Part shown: positions 22,774 through 35,800 of the stretch, in pieces
Layout of the letters: each line of letters begins with the position of its first letter
Numbering within the stretch: the first letter of the stretch is position 1
Assembly: GCA_018350325.1 (NCBI GenBank)
Contig: JAEVLN010000003.1
Location: 827,985 to 891,984, forward strand
Length of the DNA stretch: 64,000 nt
Direction of reading: 5' to 3'
Source of the DNA: Globodera rostochiensis
Taxonomy: Eukaryota; Nematoda; Chromadorea; Rhabditida; Heteroderidae
Notes under the pieces: model-generated
Told to the model about the DNA's origin: nothing
Database searches by the model: none
Seen by the model: only the letters and a program-made list of their open reading frames with translations
Position numbers and translations under genes: made by a program

Positions 22774-25700
22774 TCAATTAACATCCGTCGAATTTGGCGT
22801 AATGTCTTCCTCCTCTATCACAGTTGAGAGTTGTTGATCGTCCGTTGGACGAAGTGTCCCCACTGTACGCCCATCGTTTTCTTTGAATACGGTATTCTTG
22901 AATGGCGGCGTCGACTTTGGCACAGTGCCATCGTTATCTGCGGCACTGTCGGAGGTTGTGCTGTTGTTCAGCTCGGAACGACGTCTGTCCGAGGACACCA
23001 GTGTGTGCTCGGCGTAGCTGCTGCTTCTGCGCTAAAGCGTTTTAGAAAGTCCGAAAAAGCGTTAAGCCCCGGAGGTTTAAAAAATTTTCCAACGGCGATT
23101 CGTTTTTCTACATAAAGAAGATTCGTCAAATGTCCCAAATCTCGAATATTGAATTCAGTAAACACTAAACACCTGAGTTTGGCCCAATCCGAACCAGGCG
23201 GCCATGTGCCACCAGTATCGTGCCAACCAATGCCGATACAATCTTTAAAAATATTAAAATAAAAGCAATTAACAAAGCCATAGCCACCGTTGCGTGATGA
23301 TGGTGATCAACGGATTCACCTGTAAATAAAAGAAAACAAAATTTCAGACCAATTTAATTCATAATCGGAAGAGTTTTAAGGAAACACTAATTTATTAAAA
23401 TTTTAAAGCTATTTTACAACAAAAAAAATTGAAAAAACAATTCGCAATCAATCAGTCTTGCTGACTTGCCTAACCCCCTTCCTCAATGATTTATTTACCA
23501 CAATTCCGATCACCAGCACATAATAGAAAGTGTTGATCATCGAGCTGAAGAGCGCCGATGGCATCCGGTCTTCGTTGAGCAACGCGTTGCCAAGGTACAG
23601 TAACCGGTACGGTAGACAGGTGGCGAATGTCCACGCCGTGCTGGAGAAGACGAAGAACAAACGTTTGAAAAGACGCTAAATGAACAAAAAAAAATGCCGA
23701 AAACTGATCAATGTGTGCGGCATCCGGACAGAACCCACAGACCGGTGCCATGACTTTCTTCAACCGCAAATTGTTCAAGTTAAATACCATCGAAAGCACA
23801 CAAATAGTTGAACACCGGGTGCGACCCCCACCCGAAGGTCGAATTTGAGTCCAAAATTTTCGGGAGCCCAAAAATGAACTGCGAATAGGGCTTTTCTAGG
23901 GGGACAAGCCGTCGTGGGTCTTAATCCCGGTCTGTGTTCGGACCGGTATGTTCGGTAGATGGCCAACCAATAAGACACTTTTCTTCTAACAAACAAAAAA
24001 AGGTTGCTTCGCTTTTGTCCCATTTTCCTTTATACCGAACGTGCCGCCTTCGTTCCCGCGCGCCCTGAATTGCGCGCGATACAGTAGATGATGGCCGAGA
24101 CGATGAATGATACGGTAATGGTCAGCACGTATAGTAGACATATGAACAAATAGCTTCGGGGAGACAATGTCACTCTGTCGCAGGGATGCTTAAAACAGAA
24201 ATTCTGAAGAAAAAAACCATGGAGCCCCGCGGTGATATCTCGTGATACTTTTTTCAGATTGACAGATTTGTGCGTTTTATTAATCTCTGTAAATAAACCG
24301 CCAAAAATTTATTGGTTTTTTAATTTCAAATGCTTTAATTGTTCGAATTTATGTTCATAATAAATATTCCGTCAGACCTTAACTTCCATAAACGCGTAAA
24401 GCGTGATGACCAGACCGCTCAAAGTCGCCCATGAAAATGCAACCAGCAGAAGCACGCGCTCTCGCTTCACCAACTGATAGTAATGCAGGGGTCGGCCGAT
24501 GAAAATCAACTTATCAGCCTGTTTAAAAGGTGTCAAAATTCAAAAATTCTTTTCTCTTATGTTTATTTCAAAATTACTTTTTATTAGGGATGTCCGAGAG
24601 TCTCAGTCTCGGGGGTCTTGGGGTCGAGTCTTGGGTTTCAAATCTTCGAACGGTGTACGGTCAACTCGGCTTTAGATTAATTTTTACGATCGGCTCCACA
24701 TTATATAATTTGTAAGCTAAATTGTGTAAAACTATTTTTGGATAAAATCAGCATTTATTTAGGGTTCAGCCCCGACCCCTCGGGGCGGAAAAAGTCGGGG
24801 TCGGGGACGAAAACCCCGACTAAAAAAAGTCGGGGATCGGGGACGGGGCTGAATCCTAATTTTTTCACAATATTTAGACTTTTGTCCTTTCATAAATTTA
24901 GAAAAAAAAGAAAATATAAATTTAAAAATAATAAATTTAAAGTGTAATACGTTTATCCACAGCAGACAGAGACAACTGCAAAGCTGAGGCGTGACGATGG
25001 ACACGTAATAGGCGTGGCACAGCGAAGCCGGGAACCGGTTAATATGTGAAAATTTTAAGATTTCTTATCGTAAAATCACAAATAATTAAAATAATTTTAA
25101 TTTGTAATCATTTTTGATTGAAGAAATGTTTTACGATATTAAAAAAAAGAGAGAGAGTATAAAGTAAAAACTTATATGGCCTGGTGAGCATATAGAATAT
25201 GCATGTTAACAAATCGGCGAAGGTCATGCTGATCACGATGATCTGAAGAATTAAATTAAAAAAAAGGATAATTATATTTTAATAAAAATTCCTAAAAGCG
25301 ATTGAATTTTAAAAATCCCTTTTTTTAGCCTTTTATTTTATTTTCACTTGTCTTGGCTTATCCACAGTGTCCACGTGCAAAAGACCAATTAAAAGAACCG
25401 CCGAATTAAGCGCAGCGCCAACAATGCCTTAAAATTGAAAGTATTTGAAAACCCAAAAATTTAAATTAACAACAAAATGATGCGCAACTTTCACACCAAC
25501 CAAACTGAAAATCCAAAAGAATTTCGATTTTTGTTAACGCCGAAGCGACCGAATTTTCGGTTTTGTTTTTATACCGAAGAATTTTCAAAAACACTCAAGC
25601 CTTCCATCACTTAATGCGACTTTTAGAAAATGTTTTTTGTATATTAAACCAAATAAAATAGCCTCCGGTGTTGTCCCGCCCGAATTCCCAAATTCCCGCC

Positions 25701-25785
25701 CCTTCCTACCATTTATAAGGTAGAAATTGCGTTCAAACTGGTTCAAATGCTCCTCAACTTCTTCTGTTTGTTTGGTGGAATTCAT
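22774..25785 (-). CDS. Rhodopsin-like (class A) G protein-coupled receptor
   Basis: Exons on the minus strand: 25785-25710, 25427-25348, 25242-25172, about 25040-24951, 24518-24378, 24203-24036, 23675-23499, 23319-23288, 23242-23173, 23031-22774. The N-terminus carries an N-glycosylation site (MNST). TM1 contains ALNSAVLLIGLL, TM2 ISMTFADLLTCIFYMLTRPY, TM3 a Cys then TPQLCSCLCLLWINADKLIF, then GRPLHYYQLVKRERVLLLVA (class A DRY-loop region, here with DK and RPLHY), TM4 SWATLSGLVITLYAF, ECL2 a Cys (NFCFKHPCD), TM5 LTITVSFIVSAIIYC, TM6-7 LPYRLLYLGNALL and VNPLITIITQ (NPxxxI). The intracellular tail is Ser/Thr-rich. The DRY motif is altered. Ligand unknown; subfamily not assigned. The third intron does not close in frame as read. 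Confidence 0.8.
24760..24858. mobile_element. 99-bp MITE-like inverted repeat in GPCR intron
   Basis: It starts TAGGGTTCAGCCCCGACCCC and ends GGGGACGGGGCTGAATCCTA, the inverted complement with few mismatches. The interior repeats GTCGGGG/GACGAAAACCCCGAC. The flanks (CATTTATT and ATTTTTTC) are AT-rich and only partly alike, so no target duplication is claimed. A degenerate relative lies at about 20140-20310 in another intron. Confidence 0.65.
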
Positions 25786-27870
25786 CGGCACTTTTTAAAT
25801 AAAAGTTTGATTGGTCTAAAATTTTAAATCAATTTAGATTTTAATTTACCTTTTTTTATTGTTATTTTTAATTTTTTTAAGTTGATAAAAGCTGTAAAAT
25901 TAGCCCCGGGGCCATGGCTCTATGCCAATTCTCACATTTAATTTGTTAACTATAATTTTCTACAAACTTGGCCAATTTTATTGGGAATTATACCAAAAGA
26001 AGGCTAACATTCAGAAGAAGCTGTCATAAATCTATCAGACCGGTACCATTTAAACTGGCGTTCATTAAATTTATCCAAAATTAGAAAAAAAAATCACTAA
26101 AAATGATTTTGGAAATAGGTAAAATTACATGTACATATTAATAAAAACAAATGTAATTAAAATATTTATGATCGATTTGTTGGGAAGAATTGAATAAAAT
26201 TCGGCGGTACCGTAAAGGCGCCGTCGGGAAAAATGTCGAAAATTTATTTTGCTTTTTTGTAGAGCATAATTTTATCAAAATGTCAGAGAGAATTGGCTTC
26301 ATCTTTTTTACGCAAAATGTATTTACTAATTTGTTTTTAAAAAATATGTAAAATATCATTTAAATATTGATTAAAATGTACATTTTATTGCTTTTTAGAG
26401 AAGTCAGTGCATTTAAAATTTTTGCTCTTTAGGCTTAGGCGTTTTCATAATTATTAAAATAAAATTGCCAGAAGGACGAACGGACGTTTTCGCATTAAAT
26501 AATAATAAGATTAAATGATTGGCAAACATTAGGGTAATTATTTTCCTCAAATTTCTTAGGGCCTTAAATATATTCGGTCCATTGAAAGGGCGGGGTCCGG
26601 TTTCACACGCCGGTGCCGTTCTCATACATTTTTATGCCGTGCCGCAGAGAATTAGATTTTGCTGAATTTCGAGAATAAGACTCTCTCTAACTCAAATTCC
26701 ATTAGTTTTTAACTCGAATTGTTCGGGAATTACCGCTCCAAAGTAGGCTCGTCGCTTTCTGAACTTCATCAATTAACCAAAATGGAACGGAAATTTATCG
26801 ATTTTCGGCCCAGTCCGGTCTGAAACCGATAAGCCTACTCTTAAGCTCCAAACCGGGTCCGGATTAGATTAAAACGGTGATTTTTTAACATTAAATCCGG
26901 GGGGTTTTCGGGCTTACAAGCATCTGTTTTGGTCCTGGTTTAATCATCCGGTCTGGGATTTATAAACACGCATTTAAAAAGATTCAAAAGTCAATTCATC
27001 AAGTTACCTAAAATAGATTCAGAATTTGTTTAGGTTTGGAGGCCGGTCAATAGATCGTCGTCAACAGAAGACAAAATAAATTCAAAAAATCAAAAAACAA
27101 CCCCTGCAGGGAGAGGGGGGGGGCACACACTGGGGGACGGCGGGCGGCTTTTCTTTTGGCAAATTGCAACCAGATGAGAGATGACACAAAAATGGGGCCA
27201 ATCTAATTCCTATTTCTTGGACCCCGGCGGATGGGACGTGCCAATCAATCGATTTTATGGTGAGGCAGGCGAATTCAGAAATTGCTGATTTATGAAAATT
27301 TATTAACAATTTTTTTGTAAATGTACTATATGTGTCGGCGTATTATTTGAAATTAGGATTATTCGAATAATAGATATTTTAAAATTTTTTCTCATAAATT
27401 TAAAAACATTTATCTTTTGTCGAAAAAATTAATTTTTAAAATAATCGAATGTCTCCGAATTATACTCATTTCACCGAGTCCATCAAATTTTATTGTCTTT
27501 TAAGCCTCCCCAAAAAATGTAATGGCCTATTCCAATAAAGAGGCGAGTTAATTTCACGTTTTTAGCATTTCAAAGAGGTTCTTACTTAACTCAACGCCTC
27601 CCCCCATTAAACTTTTAGGGTTATCGTGAAAATAAATTAAATTAGAACGTTGCGCAACTTTATAAAATATATCAAAAATTCAATGATACCGTATGTTTTT
27701 GCTATCGATATCGTACTGTTTGTTTATTGCTAAAAACAAATGAACGTTTTTGAATGAAATAAAGAAAGAATGGTGCGCAATGCGCATCTGGTCAATTGCC
27801 AATACATGCCAGCAGCTACCTCCGTTCGGCGAATGGCCTTTTGAATATAATTGTTTTTTATAGTTAAAAG

Positions 27871-28073
27871 TAGAGTAGGCCGGGCCGGGATCCCGACCGG
27901 GATCGGTAGGGATTATGCCAGTTTTTTTTTGAAATCCCGATCTCAATCCCGGTTTTTGAAAAATCAAAATTCCAATCCCGGTTCAAATTGCTGGTCCCGA
28001 TCCCGGCTTTCACGGTCCAGGTCAATCCCTTCCCGATTTTTCCCAAAAATGCCGGTCCCGGCCTAGTCTACTA
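27871..28073. mobile_element. 203-bp hAT-type MITE with 8-bp target duplication
   Basis: It begins TAGAGTAGGCCGGGCCGGGA and ends GTCCCGGCCTAGTCTACTA; the ends are imperfect inverted repeats. It is flanked on both sides by GTTAAAAG (27863-27870 and 28074-28081), an exact 8-bp duplication, as made by hAT transposases. There is no coding capacity. Confidence 0.75.
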
Positions 28074-28599
28074 GTTAAAAGCTATCCAAATCGAACAATA
28101 TTGGTGCCATTCGAGGCTCACAGTTCGTATTCGAAGAATTTGGACAACTGCTGCAGAATGGCTTCGGTACGGTGGCCGGAGGTGTGCTTCATAAGTCGAA
28201 CTCGACTCGAACCAGGACTTGCCGGAAACGGCCTTTTCGGAACCAATCTTCGGAAGTATTGTGGCGCCGGGATTATGGACCGAGGTCGTCGTATTTTAGG
28301 AAATGCGTCTGGGAAAAAAGTGCCGTAACTCCCGATCAAATTGTCCGGAGTCGGGACCGGAATTTAGGTTAAGATTAGACTGGGAACGCTTTTCTGTACA
28401 AAAAAAAAACGCGGAAAATTCGGGTTAGCCTCGTCCTGACTTTTTCGTTGTTTTTCCGGTTCATCGCGGGACTCACTGGAAATTGTGGCGGCATTTCCGG
28501 TTCCGCCGATCTCGAGTGCAATTCATCACCATGGGACTCAATCGCCAGCGCCAAACAGTGAATGTTTTCGCTCCCTGCGGCGAGGGACGCGAGTGTATT

Positions 28600-28990
28600 T
28601 TTCTTTTTCTCTCTTTTTTCAGCGCTCTTTTATCTCTCTCCTCTCTATCTATCTTTGCGCTTCTTTTCAACTTCTCTTCTCGTCACTCTTTTTCTTTCTC
28701 TCTCTCTTTCTCGTACGCGTGAAGGAGACACACGCGTGCCTCCTTCTGCTTCTTTCGCAATTTCTCTTCTCCTGTCTATAACTCTCTCTCTCTCTCTTCT
28801 CTCTATCTCTCACTCTCACTCCACACTTCATTTCTCTGCACCGTATCCAGTTTGTGCTGCTCTCTGCCCGCTGCGTACACACCGACTCCTTTCTCTGCTG
28901 CCCTCACATTCCATTCCATCCACGTCAATCGCATTTTCATTTAGGCCTCTGCCTCCTCTCTCTCTCTCTTCATTCAATAGATTTAGGCCA
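28600..28990. repeat. CT-rich microsatellite tract
   Basis: Long runs of CTCTCTCT and TTCTCT words on the plus strand, broken by short mixed sequence. It gives long but meaningless Ser/Leu/Phe-rich open frames. It may be a promoter-associated polypyrimidine tract of the gene starting at 29854. Confidence 0.75.
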
Positions 28991-29853
28991 TCCCAAAGAT
29001 TTCTGTGTGTTGTGTGTGTGGAAAGGTGTTTTTCCGTCATTTTCCAATTTATAAATTATTATAATCATCATCATTTACTTTTGCTTAATCGATGAGCCCA
29101 TTTACATGTAAATAGGTATTTATTTAGGTGGTCATGCTCATTATTGACTCATAAGTATACAAAAGTTTTGTTCGCTTTCAAATTGTGAATTTTATTTGTG
29201 CATGTTTGAGCTTTTCGTTTTTTAATTTGCTGTGCATTTTAATTAGGGTCTGATAGACCGGTAGGTAATGTAAAACAAAAATTTATGTAAATAGTGAAAA
29301 CCAACCGGCACCGTTCGCATGGGGAAATCCACCGACGGAACATTCGCGGTGATCGATTTTCCACCGCATTTTAATAAATTAACAAGTACATATTACATAC
29401 AAATGTGTCCATGCGTAATGTTCGGGAAAGAACAAAAAGATCCTTTATATAATAGGTAATTGGTATGTCTTTGTCTATTGCTTCGTGGTGCAGGTTTGAC
29501 AAAAATCGATTTTATTTAATTAAAAATTTCACTTTTATGTAGTCGTAATCGATTTTAACGACATGACCATTAGTCAATTTCACTTAAATGAATTAGTAGT
29601 TTGATTTTCTGATGTCAAACAGAGCATTTTCTTCAAAAAATAATTCATAATTGGCATTCTTAAACACATCCATCCATAACAGAGACAGAAGTATGGTGAT
29701 TAGGTAGATTAGTCTGATTTTGGTGATTATTGGTTCAATTTTTTTTTAACATTTTAAATAGAAAACAACTGCTCTTAAGCCTGTTGAATCGCTTCTCTCT
29801 GCACATGAATTGTCTTTTTTGAAGAATCGCACTTCTCAGTCAAACAAAAAAGA

Positions 29854-32800
29854 ATGGCATCCTTTGGCATCAATCATGCCGCCGGACCCGGCGGCTCCAC
29901 ATTCGTCATCCCGAAACTTCGGCAACCAGCAGAGGAAAGGGAAAGGTCGGGCGCCGATGACGTCAAATGTAAGTGCGCGTTCTTTTCATTTTTTATGCTC
30001 GCCGGATTTCATTGCTGGTGATTATTTCCAATCTTTACTAATTAAGCCATTTCTCGCGCGTTTGTTCGCTATTAGCCTTATTATTGTAAGAACACGAGTT
30101 AGTCAATTTGTGCTTAGCTCATTTTCCCATGAGAAAACTGATGAACTAGCTTTATAGAATGTGCGGTTATATAAAATCCACTTGCTTTTTGGTCATTGGT
30201 ATATATTAGTAATATTGATTTTCAATTTTAATGTATGAATGTTATTTTTTGAATAGGCCACAGAGGCAACCAAATGCTACCACCTGAAAGCATAGCGTTT
30301 AAAGTTCTTATAGTTATGTGGTTTCCTGACAATGAGTTTAAAAGTCAGAAAATCGTTTTTGGATGGTCTATGGCCATGTTTCTTCGACAGCGACGGTTAT
30401 AGGGGGCGGGCGAGTTGAAGCCGACCAACCTAAAAATTTTCAAAAAAATAAGAGAGTTGCAACCAAAATTTTAGAAATACGGTAATTTTTTGAAGATCTT
30501 AACTTAATTTGTTAACAAAATTGGTTCGAAAATGATTAATTTTGGAAAACAATTAGGGTTACCCTGTGGTTTTTTTTCTCAAAAAATGTTCGGGAGTGGG
30601 GCCCGGGCCCCCCCAACCCCTGGCGAAGGCCCTTGAGACAAAGTACATATGTTATTCACTTTTGTTTTAAATTTTAATTAGAGATGAGACCGATTGAGAT
30701 CGAGATCTCGACGAGATTTTTTCGAGAGTCTCGATGAAATCTCGACGAGATTTTTTCGATGAAATCTCGATCGTCGATTTTTACCGAGATTTTTTCAGTG
30801 ATCTCGATCGTTTAATTTTTTTTTCGAGATTCTCGATCGGTCCTCAAGCCCGGTCTATAATTTTAATACAACTAAGTTTTGACTAACTTCTTAAATAAGG
30901 CTTAAGAAGTTATGAAATAAGTTTGAGATTTACATTTAATCGTCCTTTCGTAAACATTTATTGTAGGATTTTTAAAACTCATCTAGTTCTAGTCCGTACT
31001 CGTGCTTAGAAATTGGCATAAAAATAATTTTATTTGATCCATTATCTGATGTATATTTCGATGAAATGAGGGGGCGGTTGAAATTGAAAGATTTTGAGGT
31101 TGAAGACTTGGAAGCCGGTACCTTTTCGCACTCCCTCTGCTGCTGAACGGGATTTTCTAAAAATGGGTTCTAGATGAGCAAGGGGGCTTTGGGTACATGT
31201 TTGCTCTGGAAACGAGATATGACTATGTTTTAGCGCATGGCGGTTCCGGTCGTGGTCATGACAGGAAGGACGCCGCGACCAACAGCACTACCAACAACAC
31301 AAGTACAGCTCCCGCCACGGTCCGTAACGCTGCACGTCTCAACGTGTGGACAGGCGCACTTCGATTCAAGGAGGAAACCGTAGAAAGTGTTGATCTGTAC
31401 TCGCCGTTTCGCGACTGCGCCAAACCGCCCGGATTGTGCGTTTTTCATTTTGGGCTTTTCTGCGATCCTGGATTAGTGGATTCAATGTGTCCAACTACAG
31501 CTCCTGCCCCTCTCCCACAACCACATTTTCAAATCATTAAAATTGTCCAGCTCCTCCTCATTGGACGTGAAGCTGCTGATCACATCCGCCGACTGTCAGA
31601 AGTACGCGCCGATTGTCGAGCTGCTCAACTCTCGAACTTCAAGTGTTCTGTTGCGCCGTGCGCGCGTGTTCCTCTGCCTTCCGCAATCGTCAAGCAGTTC
31701 GACAACAGCTCGTTCAACTCCAATGCAGGCATCGTACTTGTACCTGACGAACACATTCTCTCCATTGTTTGCACGCATCTACGAGCGATTGAAGGCCAAG
31801 GAAATTGTGAGCTCAATTTTATGTTATTAACGCCTAATACAAATTTTGGTTAACTTTTTTTTTTTCATTGAATTTTTGCTTAATATTCAAAATCACTTCT
31901 GTATAGTTTTGTTTCCAAACCATTTTTTAACTTTTCACGTTCTTAGGTTGCGATGAGCGTACTCGCCGACGACACTGTGCTGCTGCTGTTGCCAGAGGGC
32001 AAGCTGACGGAACGTTTGGGCATTCCTGCGCATGACAAGCCGGTGTTTCATTGCATCTTTCTAAGGCCGCGTCCGGACATCAGCGACGAGGTGTACCGTC
32101 GGGGACTGCTTGCTATGGATCAGTATGTTTCTTACTTTCAATTTTTAATAGAGCCCGTCGGAATCGGGATTCCCGCCAGTATTTTTCGGCAATTTCTAAT
32201 CCCGGAAACATTTTTTTGAACTGACGGGTCTGAGTTTTCACAGTTTTGTCTCATTCGGGATCTCTTTTTTGTTAATGGCTAGAGCCTCCTAGAGGCATTT
32301 TTTCGATTTGATTCGTAACAAATCGAAATTTGGGCATTTTACCGTTCACCTAAGCATTCCGGCCGAGCCGACACCGCATGACAAGTTGGACGGTGGGGAC
32401 GAATCGGTGCTCGTCGCGGTGGACAAATACCGACGCACTTGCGGTCTGCCGACCGTGAAGCGCATCGCGCCGACGCCTATGAACTCGCTGCTGTCGCCGG
32501 GCAAGACGCCACCGGGCGGCAAACCGCCGACTCCGTACATCCCGACCCCGGGCTCCAGCGGCTACATGCCGGGAAAGGCGGCTGAAAAGCACCGCAACAC
32601 ATACGGCTACCACTCGCCGCAAAACGGCCAGGACTGGCATAGCGTTCATGGTCTGAACTTTTCGACCACCCCGAACTTTTTTTTGGGTTCCTACTCTTAC
32701 ATAAATATTTTCTTTCAGATATTCTTAAACCGCCGCCACCTCCTCCGCCCCAATTATCTTCAGCAGAGGTGACACAGATCCGTATTCTCTAGGTTTATTT

Positions 32801-35800
32801 TCTTATTCTTCCTATTTTTGCAGTATGGTGTTGGTGGTGTTCATACGCCTCGTGGAATTCTGAACCATGGCACCGGCGGTGGTGGGCTTGCTCGCCATCC
32901 GGACATTGTGCGATCACCCGGGACTGAGGCTCGGCGGGCGAAGAACCAGTCGTTGTTCAAGAACGCGCTGGAGCAGATGCGCAAAATCAACGAATCCAAG
33001 TCGACGGCGACAGCATCGGGGTCGCCGGTATGAGTACTTTTTGTTAACTGCTTGAATCTAAACAAAAAAAAGTTTGGCAATTTCCTTCTTTTTGTTGCTC
33101 TTAGCGCTGTCTGAGGCAGTCAAAACGTATTTTTGACGTCCTTTTGACGAATTTTGAGACAGAAAAATAAGAAATGCTGAGTAAAAGCCGTTTACAACAC
33201 TTTTTTTCGTGGTAAAGGAGCGCTTTCAACCGATCATTCCGCCTCTGAAAACGCCGTCACCGGCTTTTGTGCCACCGCCCCCGCCTCCTCCATTGTTGGC
33301 AACGCCTCCGGATACTGAACAGCCATTGCCTCCACCGCCGCCGGCACCGACTGTGCCTCCTGCAATTTTGCGTGATCCCAGGTGATGATTTGAGCATCGA
33401 ATACGAACAAAACCGCAAGATCCATAATCGAATTTTATGTGCCTGAAGTGCCATCGGTTTTTGTTTTAATATAATTAGTATCTGTTGCCCTATAGGCTGC
33501 ACAAGCACGGCTACGTTGTGGACAAGCCGAAACAGCAACAGACGACGCTGGCGGCGCAGCAGCACAAAACCAACGAAATTCCGTTTGATGTGCGCCAAAA
33601 TTCGACCCAATCGCCTCCGTCCGACCCGCGTCTGAAGCGTGTCTCTGGCGCCGCAGCGCCTTCGTCCACCGTGTCGACGCCGCCATCTTTTTCCAATTTG
33701 GGCTTTAAGCGTGCGTATGGGGGAATCGCCGGCGGCGGCGTGCTTAGGAATGCGCCAGCTGATGAGCCGGAGGAAAAGAAAATGTTGCCGGTAATACAGA
33801 AACCGATTTTATGAACCTCTCTAACCCTGACCCCCCACACAACACACACGATTTTTTTTTTTTGTTATTTTAATCTCATTTTCCCGTTGTTTGGTGCAGC
33901 TTCCTGTAGACCACTCTTTCAATGTTGTGCAAAATTTTGTAAACAAATTTTTTGCATGTGTGGAGGTTGTGAAAAAGCCGCCGCCGTCGCCGCTGCAGCA
34001 ACATACCATCGAAACCGTAGATGACACAACGCAACTGCAGCAGCAGCAGCACCATCAAATCGGCCAGCAACCGCCCGCCGCCGCCATCGTCTGCATTGAT
34101 GAAACGACGATTACAGAATGTGTTCCGATGGAAATTGACGGCGATGATGAGGACAGTCGGCCGTACAGTCCATCGCAAGTATGGAGGAGGAGACCAAATG
34201 GGGCACAATTTTTTAGTTTTGGAGTTTCTTGAACAATCTGCGGCATCCACTGAAATTTGATAACAAATTCAAAAATGCCGACACATTGGCACTCGACAAG
34301 TTTGGGTTGTGCAGTAAAATTTGTTATTTTACCTAAGGCGACTCCACCACCTTCGCCGATGGAAGTCGAGAAAACAGAAAAAGGGGAAGAAGCCGGAAAA
34401 GAAAAATTAGATGAATACTACGGCAATGGAAAAGAGAAAATGGATGAGGGAGAAAAAATGGGGACCATGGAAAGTGAAGAGGAGCAAATGCATGTCTCGG
34501 GACACAAGTCGCCGGAGCCGACAGGCTTAGAACGGCCTGAACAAGTTGGAATTCAGGTGTGCAACACCGCTTTGTTTGCGTTTGTCCAAAAAATGCCCCC
34601 AAAAATTTGTAGTCGCCCATTAGCCTTGTTCGAAGCATTATCTCGAGCCCGTCGCCGAAGACTCCGCCAAAGTCTGAACGGCGTGCCAAAGTGCCTCCGT
34701 CGTCTGCGTCACTGAATGCTAGCGGATTCGGCTTCGACTTCCTTAAGTACGTTTTTCCGGTCCTTTCGTGTCTCGTAATTAGTAATGGAGTGGTTTTAAG
34801 CAAAGAAAACAAGTTCGTTTGTATTCCGCAAATTCTGAGACCTGATTTAATTGAAATCCATTTTTCCCGCTAAAAATAGAGATTCAATGTCAACTGTAAT
34901 GTATTAAGTGTCGAATGTACTTTAAATGAATTTTGTTGATTCACTCTTTAATTTGCAACATTTCATTCACGAAAAGGTCCAAATCTTTCATTTTTACACA
35001 AAAGTCTCGAGCAGTTTTGAACCAAAAAAAAAATTTAGAACCTAAAAAGATCGGACTTTGCGAGTCCGAAATAATTCGGAAGAATGGCCCTTTCTTAAGA
35101 ACTAATTACATATCTTATACTATAATTGATTGTATTCTTTTTTCAGTTGGAATAATTCGGATTCGCCTTCGAAAGAAATGCAGTCGTCGTCTTCGTCTTC
35201 ATCGTACTCATCCGGCGGTCTCAAAGTGGACGAATCATTTAATGTTGAAGAGCTGTTGAAGCAGGTCAACCAAAAATCGGAAGTCGGACAAAACATAATC
35301 TAATTTTCAGGCAGTTGTGCACAAAAGCGTGGCCGAGGAACAACCCAACGACTTTCGCGCGTTGGTCCAACTGAAGAAGAAGGAGAACAACAATGTTGCT
35401 GCATCACCGGAATCTGCTGAAAATAATGTTTTAAAATCGGAATTTTAAATTAAAACAAAATGAATTCCCCCTCAGGCGCCGCCTGTTCCTTCGACCGTGC
35501 CATCACTGCCCGCAAAACCGCTCGCTCAATGCCTTTCGCAACCGCCGCCACAGCCACCACCACTCATGGCCGTAACGATAACGCCGCCGCCGGTGCCCCC
35601 TTCGCTCGTCCCGCTGTCGGTGACCAATGGCACTGGTGGTGTTCATCTGCGGCCACCGTCGATGGCGCCGAGTCGCTTCGTGCCACCGACGATACCGCCG
35701 CCGTTGCAAAGGCCTTCTCCGGTTGCATTCAGCAGGCCAACAGGTAACGGTCGGCATCGATCTTGTCGGGATTTTTTTGGGACTCAGCAGCCTGAGGCAG

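Larger units (their letters stand above)
25786..29853. other. 4 kb repeat-rich intergenic region
   Basis: Contains a MITE at 27871-28073, a CT-rich tract at about 28600-28990, and AT-rich DNA. A frame at about 28080-28370 (QFVFEEFGQLLQNGFGTVAG) looks protein-like but lacks a partner exon. Short frames at 26413-26625 and 27082-27309 have no support. It probably holds the promoters of the divergent GPCR (-) and the gene at 29854 (+). Confidence 0.45.

Noticed and set aside
28080..28373. Protein-like plus-strand frame (FEEFGQLLQNGFGTVAGG)
   Set aside because: No neighbouring exon in phase; antisense frames equally open; left as unexplained sequence.
28483..29095. Ser/Leu/Phe-rich frames up to 177 codons
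   Set aside because: They read through a CT microsatellite, which is open in several frames by composition.
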